A stretch of DNA of 39,833 nt from assembly GCA_025056115.1 (NCBI GenBank), contig JANWVM010000020.1, positions 1 through 39,833 of the forward strand. The letters run 5' to 3'. Positions 28,222 to 35,995 of the stretch are shown here, piece by piece; positions within the stretch are counted from its first letter, which is position 1; every line of letters starts with the position of its first letter. The notes beneath the pieces were generated by a model. That model worked only from the letters and a program-made list of their open reading frames with translations. It ran no database searches and had not been told where the DNA came from. The position numbers and the translations under genes were made by a program. Source of the DNA: Gloeomargarita sp. SKYG116 (GTDB lineage: Bacteria > Cyanobacteriota > Cyanobacteriia > Gloeomargaritales > Gloeomargaritaceae).

Positions 28222-29808
28222 ATGGCCGACCGAATTTTGATTTTCGACACAACCTTGCGGGATGGGGAACAGTGCCCAGGGGCTAGTCTGAACGTTGAAG
28301 AAAAACTCATCATTGCCCGGCAACTGGCACGCCTGGGGGTGGATGTTATTGAGGCAGGGTTTGCCTACGCCAGTCCGGGCGATTTCGAAGCGGTACGAAC
28401 CATTGCTAAGGAAGTGCGCGAGCCAATCATCTGTTCGTTGGCGCGGGCGGTTCCAGCCGACATCGAAGCAGCGGCCAAGGCGCTCGAACCAGCGGAACGT
28501 CCCCGCATTCACACGTTTATCTCCACATCGGATATTCACTTGCAACACCAGTTGCGCAAGAGCCGGGAGGAAGTCCTCGATATTGCCGTAGCCATGGTGC
28601 GCAAGGCCAAAAGTTATGTGGATGACGTGGAATTTTCGCCGATGGATGCGGCCCGCACGGACCCAGAATACCTGTATCAAGTGCTAGCGGCAGTGATTGA
28701 GGCGGGGGCGACGACCGTCAACATCCCCGACACGGTGGGTTATTTGATGCCGGAGGAATTTGGCCAGCTCATCAAAGGCATTAAGGAGAATGTGCCTAAC
28801 ATTGACCGGGCGGTGATTTCCGTGCATGGGCACAACGACCTGGGGGTGGCGACGGCTAACTTCCTGGAGGCGATTAAAAACGGGGCACGCCAGGTGGAAG
28901 TGACGGTTAACGGCATTGGCGAGCGGGCCGGCAACACGGCGCTGGAAGAAATTGTAATGGCGTTGCATGTACGGCGCAGCTATTTTAATCCCTACTTGGG
29001 GCGCCCAGTGGACTCGACGGAACCCCTGACCCGCATTGATACTACCCAAATTTACAAAACGTCACGCCTGGTCTCCCAGTTGACGGGGCTAGTGGTGCAA
29101 CCGAACAAGGCGATTGTGGGGGCGAATGCCTTTGCCCATGAGTCGGGGATTCACCAGGATGGGGTGCTCAAACATCGCCAGACCTACGAGATCATGGACG
29201 CCCGCACCATTGGGTGGCAAGCCAATCAGATTGTGTTGGGGAAACACTCGGGCCGCCATGCCTTTCGCACGCGCTTGCGGGAGTTGGGTTACGAGTTGAA
29301 TGAGCAGGAACTCAACCGGGCCTTTTTGCGCTTCAAGGAACTGGCGGACAAGAAAAAAGAAATCACTGACCGGGATTTAGAAGCCATCGCCAGCGATGAA
29401 ATGCAAACGCCGGTGGTGGTGAATTTCCGGCTAGAGCGGGTGCAAGTCTCCTGCGGCGACCACGAAATTCCCACGGCCACGGTGACGGTGCGGCTACCCA
29501 ATGGTGAAGAACGTACTGATGCAGCAACGGGAACCGGGCCAGTGGACGCAGTGTACAAGGCCATCAACCGGGTGGTGCAGGTGCCCAATCGCCTGGTGGA
29601 ATTTTCAGTGCAGTCGGTGACGGAGGGCATTGACGCGATTGGCGAGGTGACGATTCGTCTAGAGCACAACCAGCGCACCTACAGCGGTCATGCGGCCCAC
29701 ACGGACATTATTGTGGCCTCCGCCCAGGCGTACATGAATGCCCTGAACCGCCTGTACAATGCGCTCCAGCAACCCCCCGCGCCGGTGGTCACCAGTCAAA
29801 CCACGTGA
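28222..29808 (+). CDS. leuA: 2-Isopropylmalate synthase
   Basis: Protein of 528 residues, the usual length. It condenses acetyl-CoA with 2-oxoisovalerate, the first committed step of leucine synthesis. The TIM barrel opens [13 protein letters not shown] (8-20), with Asp and Arg for catalysis, and metal ligands His202 and His204 in SVHGHND. The C-terminal regulatory domain (about 390-510), which binds leucine for feedback inhibition, is present and complete ([37 protein letters not shown]). The ribosome-binding site is AAAGGGG about 6 bases before ATG. It leads an operon with aroH (1-base gap) and rluD (6-base gap). Confidence 0.96.
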   Translation: MADRILIFDTTLRDGEQCPGASLNVEEKLIIARQLARLGVDVIEAGFAYASPGDFEAVRTIAKEVREPIICSLARAVPADIEAAAKALEPAERPRIHTFISTSDIHLQHQLRKSREEVLDIAVAMVRKAKSYVDDVEFSPMDAARTDPEYLYQVLAAVIEAGATTVNIPDTVGYLMPEEFGQLIKGIKENVPNIDRAVISVHGHNDLGVATANFLEAIKNGARQVEVTVNGIGERAGNTALEEIVMALHVRRSYFNPYLGRPVDSTEPLTRIDTTQIYKTSRLVSQLTGLVVQPNKAIVGANAFAHESGIHQDGVLKHRQTYEIMDARTIGWQANQIVLGKHSGRHAFRTRLRELGYELNEQELNRAFLRFKELADKKKEITDRDLEAIASDEMQTPVVVNFRLERVQVSCGDHEIPTATVTVRLPNGEERTDAATGTGPVDAVYKAINRVVQVPNRLVEFSVQSVTEGIDAIGEVTIRLEHNQRTYSGHAAHTDIIVASAQAYMNALNRLYNALQQPPAPVVTSQTT

Positions 29809-29809
29809 T

Positions 29810-30196
29810 ATGGCTCAGGCAGGGGATTGGTGCTGGCGAGCATTACGGGGGGCGACGACGGCAGAGGCCAATACGGTGCCGGCCATTCGCGAAGCAGTTT
29901 TGGAACTGCTGGAGACCCTCGAGCGGGAAAACCAGTTGCATCCCCGGCAAATCCTGAGTGTGATGTTTAGCGTAACGCCCGACTTGGATGCAATTTACCC
30001 GGCGACAGTGGCTCGCGAGCGTCCGTACTGGGATGAGGTGGCGATGTTGGATGTGCAGCACATGGCGGTAGTTCACGGTTTGCCCCGCTGTATTCGCTTG
30101 CTGGCCCATGCCCAGTTGCCGGCGACCCAACGGTTGGTGCATCCCTATTTGCGGGGAGCGAAGCAGTTGCGACCGGACTGGAGCTATAGCCATTGA
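29810..30196 (+). CDS. aroH: Monofunctional chorismate mutase AroH
   Basis: Enzyme of 128 residues of the AroH (Bacillus-type trimeric, pseudo-alpha/beta-barrel) class, converting chorismate to prephenate for phenylalanine and tyrosine synthesis. WRALRGATTAEANT (about 8-21) gives the active-site arginine, and ILSVMFSVTPDLDAIYPATVARE (about 48-70) with DVQHM completes the site. I chose ATG 29810 since it lies two bases after the leuA stop and gives the normal length; an upstream in-frame ATG at 29759 falls inside leuA. It is transcribed with leuA, joining branched-chain and aromatic amino-acid synthesis in one unit. Confidence 0.93.
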   Translation: MAQAGDWCWRALRGATTAEANTVPAIREAVLELLETLERENQLHPRQILSVMFSVTPDLDAIYPATVARERPYWDEVAMLDVQHMAVVHGLPRCIRLLAHAQLPATQRLVHPYLRGAKQLRPDWSYSH

Positions 30197-30202
30197 GGCG
30201 CG

Positions 30203-31192
30203 ATGGAGGTGCGGGAGTTTCGGGTGGTGACACCCATCGCCCGGCTGGATCAGGGTTTAGCCCAGCAGTGGTCGGATTTGTCGCGCAGTCGCATCCAAAA
30301 GCTTATCCAGCAGGGGCAGGTCTGGGTGAATCAGCGGGTCCAAACCGACAAAAATCACCCGCTGCGACCCGGCGATTGGGTGCAAATGCACATTCCACCC
30401 CCTGCACCGCTAGAGACGCCGGCGCAACCCCTGCCCCTCGACATCCTCTACGAGGACGACCATTTGCTAATCCTTAACAAACCAGCAGGGCTGGTGGTCC
30501 ATCCCGCGCCTGGGCACTGGGACCAAACCCTGGTGAACGCCCTGCTTGCCCACTGCCCCCACTTTGGGGAAATGGCTGACAAACAGCGCCCAGGGATTGT
30601 CCATCGTTTGGATAAAGACACGACGGGCGTGATGGTTGTGGCCAAAACCGCAGCGGCGCTCCAGCACTTGCAACGGCAAATCCAAGCCCGCCAGATGCAA
30701 CGGGAGTACCTGGGGTTAATTCACGGGCGTTTGCCCACCCCCACCGGCACTGTGACGGCACCCATCGGTCGCCACCCCCGCCACCGGCGGAAAATGGCTG
30801 TTGTACCAACAGGCCGGCCGGCAGTAACCCACTGGCAGGTCTTAGCAACGCAGGGAGACTATAGCTGGGTGCATTTCCGTCTGGAAACCGGCCGAACCCA
30901 CCAGATTCGGGTGCATATGAGTCACCTGGGGCATCCGCTGGTGAATGACCCGCTCTACAGCGCAAACCGTAGATATAGCCGCTATCTCCCCGGTCAAGCC
31001 CTACACGCCTGGCGTTTGGGTTTACACCATCCCCACACGGGCGAGCGTTTGACCATCACGGCTCCCCTCCCTGAATCACTAGGGCAATTGCTGCATCAAC
31101 TGGGGTTCACACATAACCCAACAATGGCGATGGGGGTTCCCCTCGTTCCACCGGCCAATCAGGATTCACCCCGCCAACAATCACCGTTTTGA
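30203..31192 (+). CDS. RluD/RluA-family pseudouridine synthase
   Basis: RNA-modifying enzyme of 329 residues with an N-terminal S4 RNA-binding domain (about 14-65) and the RluA-type catalytic domain. Asp137 in HRLDKDTTGVMVVAK is the catalytic aspartate; GRTHQIRVHMSHLGHPLVNDPLY (about 233-255) and LHAWRL follow. RluD modifies 23S rRNA helix 69, but the precise target is not certain here. The last 28 residues (after about LLHQLGF) look unlike the family, because the frame runs on as antisense of the convergent DUF3531 gene, an 86-base overlap. It is the third gene of leuA-aroH-rluD. Confidence 0.9.
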   Translation: MEVREFRVVTPIARLDQGLAQQWSDLSRSRIQKLIQQGQVWVNQRVQTDKNHPLRPGDWVQMHIPPPAPLETPAQPLPLDILYEDDHLLILNKPAGLVVHPAPGHWDQTLVNALLAHCPHFGEMADKQRPGIVHRLDKDTTGVMVVAKTAAALQHLQRQIQARQMQREYLGLIHGRLPTPTGTVTAPIGRHPRHRRKMAVVPTGRPAVTHWQVLATQGDYSWVHFRLETGRTHQIRVHMSHLGHPLVNDPLYSANRRYSRYLPGQALHAWRLGLHHPHTGERLTITAPLPESLGQLLHQLGFTHNPTMAMGVPLVPPANQDSPRQQSPF

Positions 31193-31559
31193 GGGGGACA
31201 TACTCCCGAGAAAATTGACGCAGCGCATTGATGAGGACATCTAGGGCCAGTCCATCACTGGTGCCTAGGTCAAACCAACAGCGCGCCCAGTTATCTCGAT
31301 ATTCCACATCCCCCATGTTGTGCATCACCGCTTGCATCGCCTTATCCCCGGCTTGGTTGTCGTAGGGGAAAAAGTTGAGGTCGTAGCCCTGTTCCTGCAC
31401 CTGGAGGTTTTCCGCATTGAATCCTCCCAATTTCCCCAGCAGGAACCAGGAGCTGAAAATTTCCTCGAGGTATTGACGCGCCTGGGTGTCCGGTGGCTGG
31501 GCAAATTCCACCCATATCCACAGGTTAAAAACATCCACCTCCCGAAATTGCACCTTCAT
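31107..31559 (-). CDS. DUF3531 family protein
   Basis: Protein of 150 residues of DUF3531, known in cyanobacteria and plants. Typical features are FNLWIWVEF near the start, SSWFLLGKLGGFNAEN (about 36-51), and GDVEYRDNWARCWFDLGTSD (about 83-102), all present. No signal peptide or membrane segment is seen. Its start overlaps the stop of the TPR gene by 4 bases (ATGA), so the two are coupled. It overlaps rluD tail to tail. The function is unknown to me. Confidence 0.85.
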   Translation of the reverse strand: MKVQFREVDVFNLWIWVEFAQPPDTQARQYLEEIFSSWFLLGKLGGFNAENLQVQEQGYDLNFFPYDNQAGDKAMQAVMHNMGDVEYRDNWARCWFDLGTSDGLALDVLINALRQFSREYVPLKTVIVGGVNPDWPVERGEPPSPLLGYV

Positions 31560-32446
31560 TGGGGCGTGGCCACGAGCCGTCGTTGCGCGCGTTCCCGTTC
31601 CCGCTGGATTTGCCGCACCAGGGTGGGGGGCAATTGCGCCTCCATCGCCAGGGCCTGGTCAAACCATTTCACAGCTTCCGCATGGTTTTGTTGACCCGCC
31701 AGGATTTGGGCCTTGAGATAGTGCAATTCGGGATGGTTGGGGGCAGCAGCCAGAGCCTTGTCCACTTCCTGGAGCGCGTCAGCAAATCTCTTCATATCCC
31801 GATAGGCCAACGCCAATCCCCGGTGAACCAAATAGGGCGGCGCACCAGAATTCCGCAGGCGATTCACCGCATCATCCACGCTACTGAAGGGGATATTGAT
31901 AGCAATCAACAAGTCGGCAAAGCCCCGGATGAGATTGAGTTCTGGGTCTGTTGGGTCCACCTGGGCTGCCCGGTCAAAGGCCGCCAATGCCACCCGCACT
32001 TTATCCAGCAATTGCGGCACCACCAGCAACAAATTCTTGCGGTTTTCGGTGGCAATAACGCCCCCTTCGAGAAAATGGGCTACCCCCACGTACAAATGCC
32101 CCCGCAGGGGGTCCGTCCTTTGGAGTTGTTCGGCTGCTTGCATGGTCTGGCGGGCCATTTGCGCCATGGTCGGCAAATCTCCATCCAAATAGGCAATCGC
32201 CGCCTGCAGGGCATAAACCATCGGTTCCGAAGGATTTTGGGCTAGCAGGTCTTTCAAAATCGCCCGCGCCTGGGTGTAGTTGCCGTAGCGAAACACCTGC
32301 TCAAACGCCTGTTCTGCCGGGTCGCTGATGGGACGAGGAGGATTGCGGCGAAACGGGTCGCCTGCCCGAACCGGTAATGCTGTTGTCCAGAGGGTCAACG
32401 CCGTCAGCAGAGCCAACCCCCACTTTTGCAACCTAAATCCGTTCAT
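31556..32446 (-). CDS. Sll0314/Alr1548-type TPR protein, exported
   Basis: Protein of 296 residues with a signal peptide (WGLALLTALTLWTTALPVRA, cleavage near residue 28), so it works in the periplasm or the thylakoid lumen. The mature part is built of tetratricopeptide-like helices: FEQVFRYGNYTQARAILKDLLAQNP (about 49-73) and several at 200-285, such as ALQEVDKALAAAPNHPELHYLKAQILAG. It matches the cyanobacterial Sll0314/Alr1548 TPR family. It is probably a scaffold for assembly of a membrane complex, which is inference. It overlaps DUF3531 by 4 bases and the preceding exported-protein gene by 14 bases, so the three form one minus-strand unit. Confidence 0.8.
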   Translation of the reverse strand: MNGFRLQKWGLALLTALTLWTTALPVRAGDPFRRNPPRPISDPAEQAFEQVFRYGNYTQARAILKDLLAQNPSEPMVYALQAAIAYLDGDLPTMAQMARQTMQAAEQLQRTDPLRGHLYVGVAHFLEGGVIATENRKNLLLVVPQLLDKVRVALAAFDRAAQVDPTDPELNLIRGFADLLIAINIPFSSVDDAVNRLRNSGAPPYLVHRGLALAYRDMKRFADALQEVDKALAAAPNHPELHYLKAQILAGQQNHAEAVKWFDQALAMEAQLPPTLVRQIQRERERAQRRLVATPQ

Positions 32447-32801
32447 TGCTCAGAATGCTCGTCTTGAAGGTTTGTTTATCGACCCGCACCACCGTCCGAA
32501 TGGAATAGCGACCGGCAGCCACCTCCTCCGGCGTTCCCCCCCGAAAGGTGAAAATCCAGGCATCGCCCACATCTTCGTAACGCGCATCCCCGACCGTCCC
32601 TACCGTTCGGTGCATGGCCGCCTCCGTGCGATAGACTTCAATGCCGCCATTGGCCCGCTCGCCCGCCATACGCGCTAGGTTTTGCGCCCGCTTCAGGTTC
32701 ATGATTTCCTGAAAACGATTCGCCTGGGCCGGAGACGGCAATGCTGGAACTACCGTTGCTGTGGCAAGAAACAAACCAACTGCCAAAGGCACTACACGCA
32801 T
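32433..32801 (-). CDS. Small exported protein of unknown function
   Basis: Protein of 122 residues with a signal peptide (VPLAVGLFLATATVVPAL, cleavage likely at AQA near residue 27). The remainder (IMNLKRAQNLARMAGERANGG, then a beta-rich segment DAWIFTFRGGTPEEVAAGRYSIRTVVRVD) is compact and has no cysteine. I recognise no named domain. Its end overlaps the TPR gene start by 14 bases, so it is in the same operon, and both products are exported. Confidence 0.7.
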   Translation of the reverse strand: MRVVPLAVGLFLATATVVPALPSPAQANRFQEIMNLKRAQNLARMAGERANGGIEVYRTEAAMHRTVGTVGDARYEDVGDAWIFTFRGGTPEEVAAGRYSIRTVVRVDKQTFKTSILSNERI

Positions 32802-32832
32802 GATACGCTCTCGACCAACGCTACTCCCTTTG

Positions 32833-33492
32833 TTATGAATCGGTCGGCCCAGGGAAGTTCCTGACCAAGTGCAAGTAGTGACGGGCTGCTTGGGTCAAGG
32901 GGGTTGTCTGGGCATCAATCTGAACCAATTGTAACCCCTGGTGTTGGGTCGTCAAGGCGGCGGTATCACTCTCGGTCCAACGGCCCTGGTACAACACCAA
33001 CCGCCCGCCCGCTTTCACCAAAGGGACGCCGTAGGCCAGGGCTTGGGGGATGGGCGCCACCGCTCGCAGCAGCACCAAATCATACCCTTGCCGGTGGGGA
33101 AACGCAGCCCCCAAAACCTCAGCCCGGCCCGTGACCACCGTGACATTTTTCAGGTCTAAATCGGCCACCAGTCGTTGCAGAAAACGCGTTTTCTTCTGGC
33201 GGGCATCTAGCAACGTCACCTGCCAATGGGGTTGCAACAGCGCCACGACGACCCCTGGAAATCCTGCCCCAGTTCCCACGTCCACGACCCGCCACGCTGC
33301 GCTTTCCCCTAGGTAAGGTTTAATTCCCTGGGCGCTGTCCCACAAGTGCTTTTCCCAAAAGTCCGCCGGCGCTGTGATACGGGTGAGATTCATCTGCTGA
33401 TTGCCCCGTAAGATGGCTTCGTACAAAATCTGCCAGCGCGGGTCAGGATGGGGTTCAGTGCCCGGCCACCTATCCAGGGGACTTGGCATCAT
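32833..33492 (-). CDS. rsmG: 16S rRNA (guanine-N7) methyltransferase RsmG
   Basis: SAM-dependent enzyme of 219 residues that methylates G527 of 16S rRNA. NLTRITAPADFWEKHLWDS (about 35-53) is the RsmG signature, and VVDVGTGAGFPGVVVAL (about 69-85) is the SAM-binding motif I. Length is normal, with a slightly proline-rich start. The start overlaps the stop of the upstream ABC ATPase gene by 4 bases. Confidence 0.94.
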   Translation of the reverse strand: MMPSPLDRWPGTEPHPDPRWQILYEAILRGNQQMNLTRITAPADFWEKHLWDSAQGIKPYLGESAAWRVVDVGTGAGFPGVVVALLQPHWQVTLLDARQKKTRFLQRLVADLDLKNVTVVTGRAEVLGAAFPHRQGYDLVLLRAVAPIPQALAYGVPLVKAGGRLVLYQGRWTESDTAALTTQHQGLQLVQIDAQTTPLTQAARHYLHLVRNFPGPTDS

Positions 33493-34187
33493 GCCATTGC
33501 GTACTGCTTTTGAATGTATGTTTGCAGCTCCATCCCCGTTCCCTGCTGGGTAATACGTCCCTCACTGAGTAACACAGCTCGGTCGCAATAGGCCAATTCT
33601 TCCAAGCGATGCGTTACCCACAGCGCTGTCACCCCCGTCGTCCGTACGAGTTGCTGCACCTGTTGCGCCAGGTCCAGTTGTTGTTCCGGGTCCAAAAACG
33701 CGGTTGGTTCGTCCAGCAGTAGGATGGGCACTTGCCGCGCTAAGGCTCCCGCAATCGCCAGGCGTTGCTTTTGCCCACCACTCAAGCCATAGACTGGCCG
33801 GTTACACAGCTCCCACAAACCCACTAACCGCAACGCCTGTTCCACCCGTTCTGCCCATTGCCAGGGAGGTAAATCCGCCAACCCAAACGCCACATCCGCT
33901 CCCACGCTGGGCATCACCACCTGATGGTCTGGATTTTGTAACACCAACCCTACCGCTCCCGCCAGTTCCACCCGTCCCTGGGCTGGTTCCAGCAATCCCG
34001 CTAGGATTTTCAACAGCGTGGATTTACCGCTGCCATTGGCCCCCAGCAACATCCAAAATTCCCCCTGGGGCACCTGCAAACTGCAATTTTGCAAGGCCGG
34101 TCGTTCCGGTGACCAGGCAAACGAGACGTTTTCTAAGACAATGGCTGCTGTCACCCTTGGTCTAGGTAAGTCTTCAGGGGTTGCCAA
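33489..34187 (-). CDS. ECF/CbiO-type ABC transporter ATP-binding protein
   Basis: ATPase of 232 residues. Walker A GANGSGKST (about 53-61), the Q-loop in GLVLQNPDHQVVMPSVGADVAFGL, signature YGLSGGQKQRLAIA (about 133-146), Walker B PILLLDEPTAFLD (about 152-164) and the H-loop WVTHR. The Q-loop with QNPD.Q followed by VGADVAFG is characteristic of energy-coupling-factor (EcfA/CbiO) ATPases that power vitamin or cobalt/nickel uptake. No EcfT or substrate-binding S component is in this window, so the substrate is unknown. It lies between ndhN and rsmG, overlapping both slightly (ndhN by 37 bases). Confidence 0.88.
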   Translation of the reverse strand: MATPEDLPRPRVTAAIVLENVSFAWSPERPALQNCSLQVPQGEFWMLLGANGSGKSTLLKILAGLLEPAQGRVELAGAVGLVLQNPDHQVVMPSVGADVAFGLADLPPWQWAERVEQALRLVGLWELCNRPVYGLSGGQKQRLAIAGALARQVPILLLDEPTAFLDPEQQLDLAQQVQQLVRTTGVTALWVTHRLEELAYCDRAVLLSEGRITQQGTGMELQTYIQKQYAMA

Positions 34188-34624
34188 CGAAATTCCCGGC
34201 CACTCGCCACCTCTACCACCACCTTACACCGGGGATACTGGGTGGGCACTACCGTCAGATAGCGCAATTCCTGGCGAGACAACACCTTCCCTTCAATCAG
34301 CCACAGCACCACGCCCTTGGCTTGGGGAGGCAGAGCCGCCAGCGCTTGATCCAGCAACGGTGGGAAGTAATAGACATCGCCTACGGCTGCCGTTTGGGCC
34401 AGCGCCTTTCCTAGATGGGCTGGACGCACCCCATGAAACCGGGTCAAAAACGCTTCGAGTTCTCCCATGCCCCGCGCCGTCATGTGCAATGTCCGGTAGC
34501 CAGCCCCCTTTAACCGCCGTTGATAGCGTCCTTCGTGACCTCCCTCTGGTGGCACCCAAACCGCCAAAGCCCCGTGCCGTTCCAAATCCTGTTCAAACTG
34601 ATTGCCGATCACCAGTAACGCCAT
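34151..34624 (-). CDS. ndhN: NAD(P)H-quinone oxidoreductase subunit N
   Basis: Protein of 157 residues matching NdhN, a peripheral subunit of the cyanobacterial/plastid NDH-1 complex that carries electrons from ferredoxin to plastoquinone in cyclic flow and respiration. The family pattern is clear: FEQDLERHGALAVWVPPEGG (about 10-29), EGRYQRRLKGAGY, HGVRPAHLGK (about 64-73), AAVGDVYYFPP and GVVLWLIEGKVLSRQELRYL (about 104-123). It acts in the thylakoid membrane on the cytosolic side. A good GGAGG lies 8 bases before ATG. It is the first gene of the minus-strand run, overlapping the downstream ABC ATPase by 37 bases. Confidence 0.93.
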   Translation of the reverse strand: MALLVIGNQFEQDLERHGALAVWVPPEGGHEGRYQRRLKGAGYRTLHMTARGMGELEAFLTRFHGVRPAHLGKALAQTAAVGDVYYFPPLLDQALAALPPQAKGVVLWLIEGKVLSRQELRYLTVVPTQYPRCKVVVEVASGREFRWQPLKTYLDQG

Positions 34625-34717
34625 ACATTCCCCTCCGGCGGCCTATCCACTAAAACTGTAACAGAGTTTATGCCGGTGTGGGGTGTAAAGTAAGCTCTAG
34701 CACGAGGGGGAATAACG

Positions 34718-35101
34718 ATGAACATCACCGATTTCCGAGCGGCTTGCCAGACCTGGAGCGTCGGCACCCGACCCGTTTTGGAACTAGGCAGTTTAATCCG
34801 TACTGGCGAGGATGCGCGCGCTTTGATGCGAGTGATTGCCGCCTTGTGGTGTCAGACTTTGGAAATGGACGATTCTACTATTACCCGCATGGCATTTATC
34901 TACGATTTGCTGAGCCACTGGGAATCCTGGAGCAAACACCAAGCCCAAGAGTGCGAACAAGTGGTGCAGGGACTCCATCTACAATTGCAGAACATGCGCA
35001 TGCGAGAAAATGCTGATTTACCCTGTTCTCAAGAAACCCTCGACCTGTTAATCCAAGTCCTCGCCAGCGGCATTAGCGCGCACATTGACGACATGGATTA
35101 G
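34718..35101 (+). CDS. Hypothetical helical protein
   Basis: Protein of 127 residues that I do not recognise. It looks all-helical, with Leu/Ile-rich amphipathic stretches (SLIRTGEDARALMRVIAALW, about 25-44; TLDLLIQVLASGISAHIDDMD at the end) and no signal peptide. Two cysteines (10 and 45) and one in LPCSQE are scattered. The ribosome-binding site AGGGGG lies about 9 bases before ATG, so it is probably translated. It is divergent from ndhN (93 bases apart) and stands alone before a region with transposon remains. Confidence 0.6.
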   Translation: MNITDFRAACQTWSVGTRPVLELGSLIRTGEDARALMRVIAALWCQTLEMDDSTITRMAFIYDLLSHWESWSKHQAQECEQVVQGLHLQLQNMRMRENADLPCSQETLDLLIQVLASGISAHIDDMD

Positions 35102-35147
35102 TTTTTCACGGGTGCAGCCTATCTTCCTGAACGCCCAGAAATAGTCA

Positions 35148-35250
35148 TATAGCGAAGTTATCTAGACTTGTCATGGCTTGGGTCGCAGGGCGCAGCCCCG
35201 TCCTTGGTTTTCCCACCATCCCTCCAACAAACCAAAGTCGCTTGACTATA
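35148..35250 (+). repeat. Dispersed MITE-like repeat, copy D
   Basis: About 103 bases from TATAGCGAAG to the inverted end TATAGTCAAG (8 of 10 identical). Inside are AGTTATCTAGACTTGTCAT and the core GGTCGCAGGGCGCAGCCCCG followed by TCCTTGGTTTT, identical there to copy C. Its right half abuts the transposase-like fragment. Confidence 0.65.
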
Positions 35251-35384
35251 ATAGCCACCTCCCAGGCCGCAGTTATTTCCTTTTGGGTCAGACTGGGATT
35301 CGCATCAGCAAACTCGCGAAAACGGACAACATCTGATAACCCCCCATCCAAACAGCTGCCATGGCTTTCTGATGCAGGTCTATG
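35232..35384 (-). pseudogene. Decayed transposase fragment (IS630-like), tentative
   Basis: On the minus strand one frame reads RFREFADANPSLTQKEI..AW, resembling the helix-turn-helix region of IS630-type transposases of cyanobacteria. Just upstream, in another frame, DLHQKAMAAVWMGGYQ resembles the DLRQKAMAAV start of the same proteins. Two frames joined in the right order suggest a frameshifted remnant of about 45 codons. No intact catalytic domain is present. The match is from memory of the family pattern and is weak. Confidence 0.35.
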
Positions 35385-35522
35385 TAAATTATTAGCCTGA
35401 TTCCACCGTCAGACGAAGTGTTTTTAGCTCTACATGCGTGGAACTGGCTGGATGCTCATGATGCGGGATTACGGGCAAAATAGATAGGGGGAGCAACTAC
35501 CAGCTCAATGGGCACCTAATAC

Positions 35523-35948
35523 ATGGAAAACTCTTGGGACCAAAGCTGCGGCTTTGAGGAGATTCCCCATACGGCTGACGTGGCGCTACGGGTCTGGGGA
35601 CAGGACCTAAAGGAACTGTTTGTCAATGCGGCGCGCGGGCTGGCCTGGCTGACGGCAGACCCGGCGTCTATTTGCCCTGAAAAGGAAAAGTCACTAGACC
35701 TGAGCGCGCCCGATGCGGAAACGTTGCTGGTCACCTGGCTGGGGGAACTCATTTACTTAAATGAGCGGGAGGGTTTAGTCTTTACGGAGTTTGACCTGGA
35801 AGAGGTCATGCCCATGCACTTGCGAGGCGTGGTTCGTGGCGGCCGACCGAAGGAAACCCGCCATCTGATCAAGGCTGCTACATTCAGTGGCCTGTCTATC
35901 CGCCCCACTGAGCGTGGGTTGGAGACAACCGTCACGTTTGATGTGTGA
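35523..35948 (+). CDS. Archease
   Basis: Small cytosolic protein of 141 residues that activates the RNA ligase RtcB, promoting its guanylylation and allowing multiple turnover. EIPHTADVALRVWG (about 13-26) carries the conserved aspartate, LLVTWLGELIYL (about 68-79) is the central helix, and IKAATFSGLSI and the C-terminal VTFDV fit the family, whose acidic tail residue binds metal. Length is normal. It lies 47 bases before rtcB on the same strand, as in many genomes, so the two work together. No clear Shine-Dalgarno sequence is seen. Confidence 0.93.
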   Translation: MENSWDQSCGFEEIPHTADVALRVWGQDLKELFVNAARGLAWLTADPASICPEKEKSLDLSAPDAETLLVTWLGELIYLNEREGLVFTEFDLEEVMPMHLRGVVRGGRPKETRHLIKAATFSGLSIRPTERGLETTVTFDV

Positions 35949-35995
35949 TGGTTCCGACGGGGCCTTAGCGCTTTTGGTAAGGAGGTGAAAAAGTC

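Larger units (their letters stand above)
35102..35522. other. Intergenic region with repeat D and a transposase remnant
   Basis: This stretch holds repeat copy D (35148-35250) and a short decayed transposase-like fragment on the minus strand (about 35232-35384). Otherwise it shows nothing I can support. It separates the ancestral-looking ndhN side from the archease-rtcB-CRISPR block, and looks like a site of past insertion. Confidence 0.5.
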
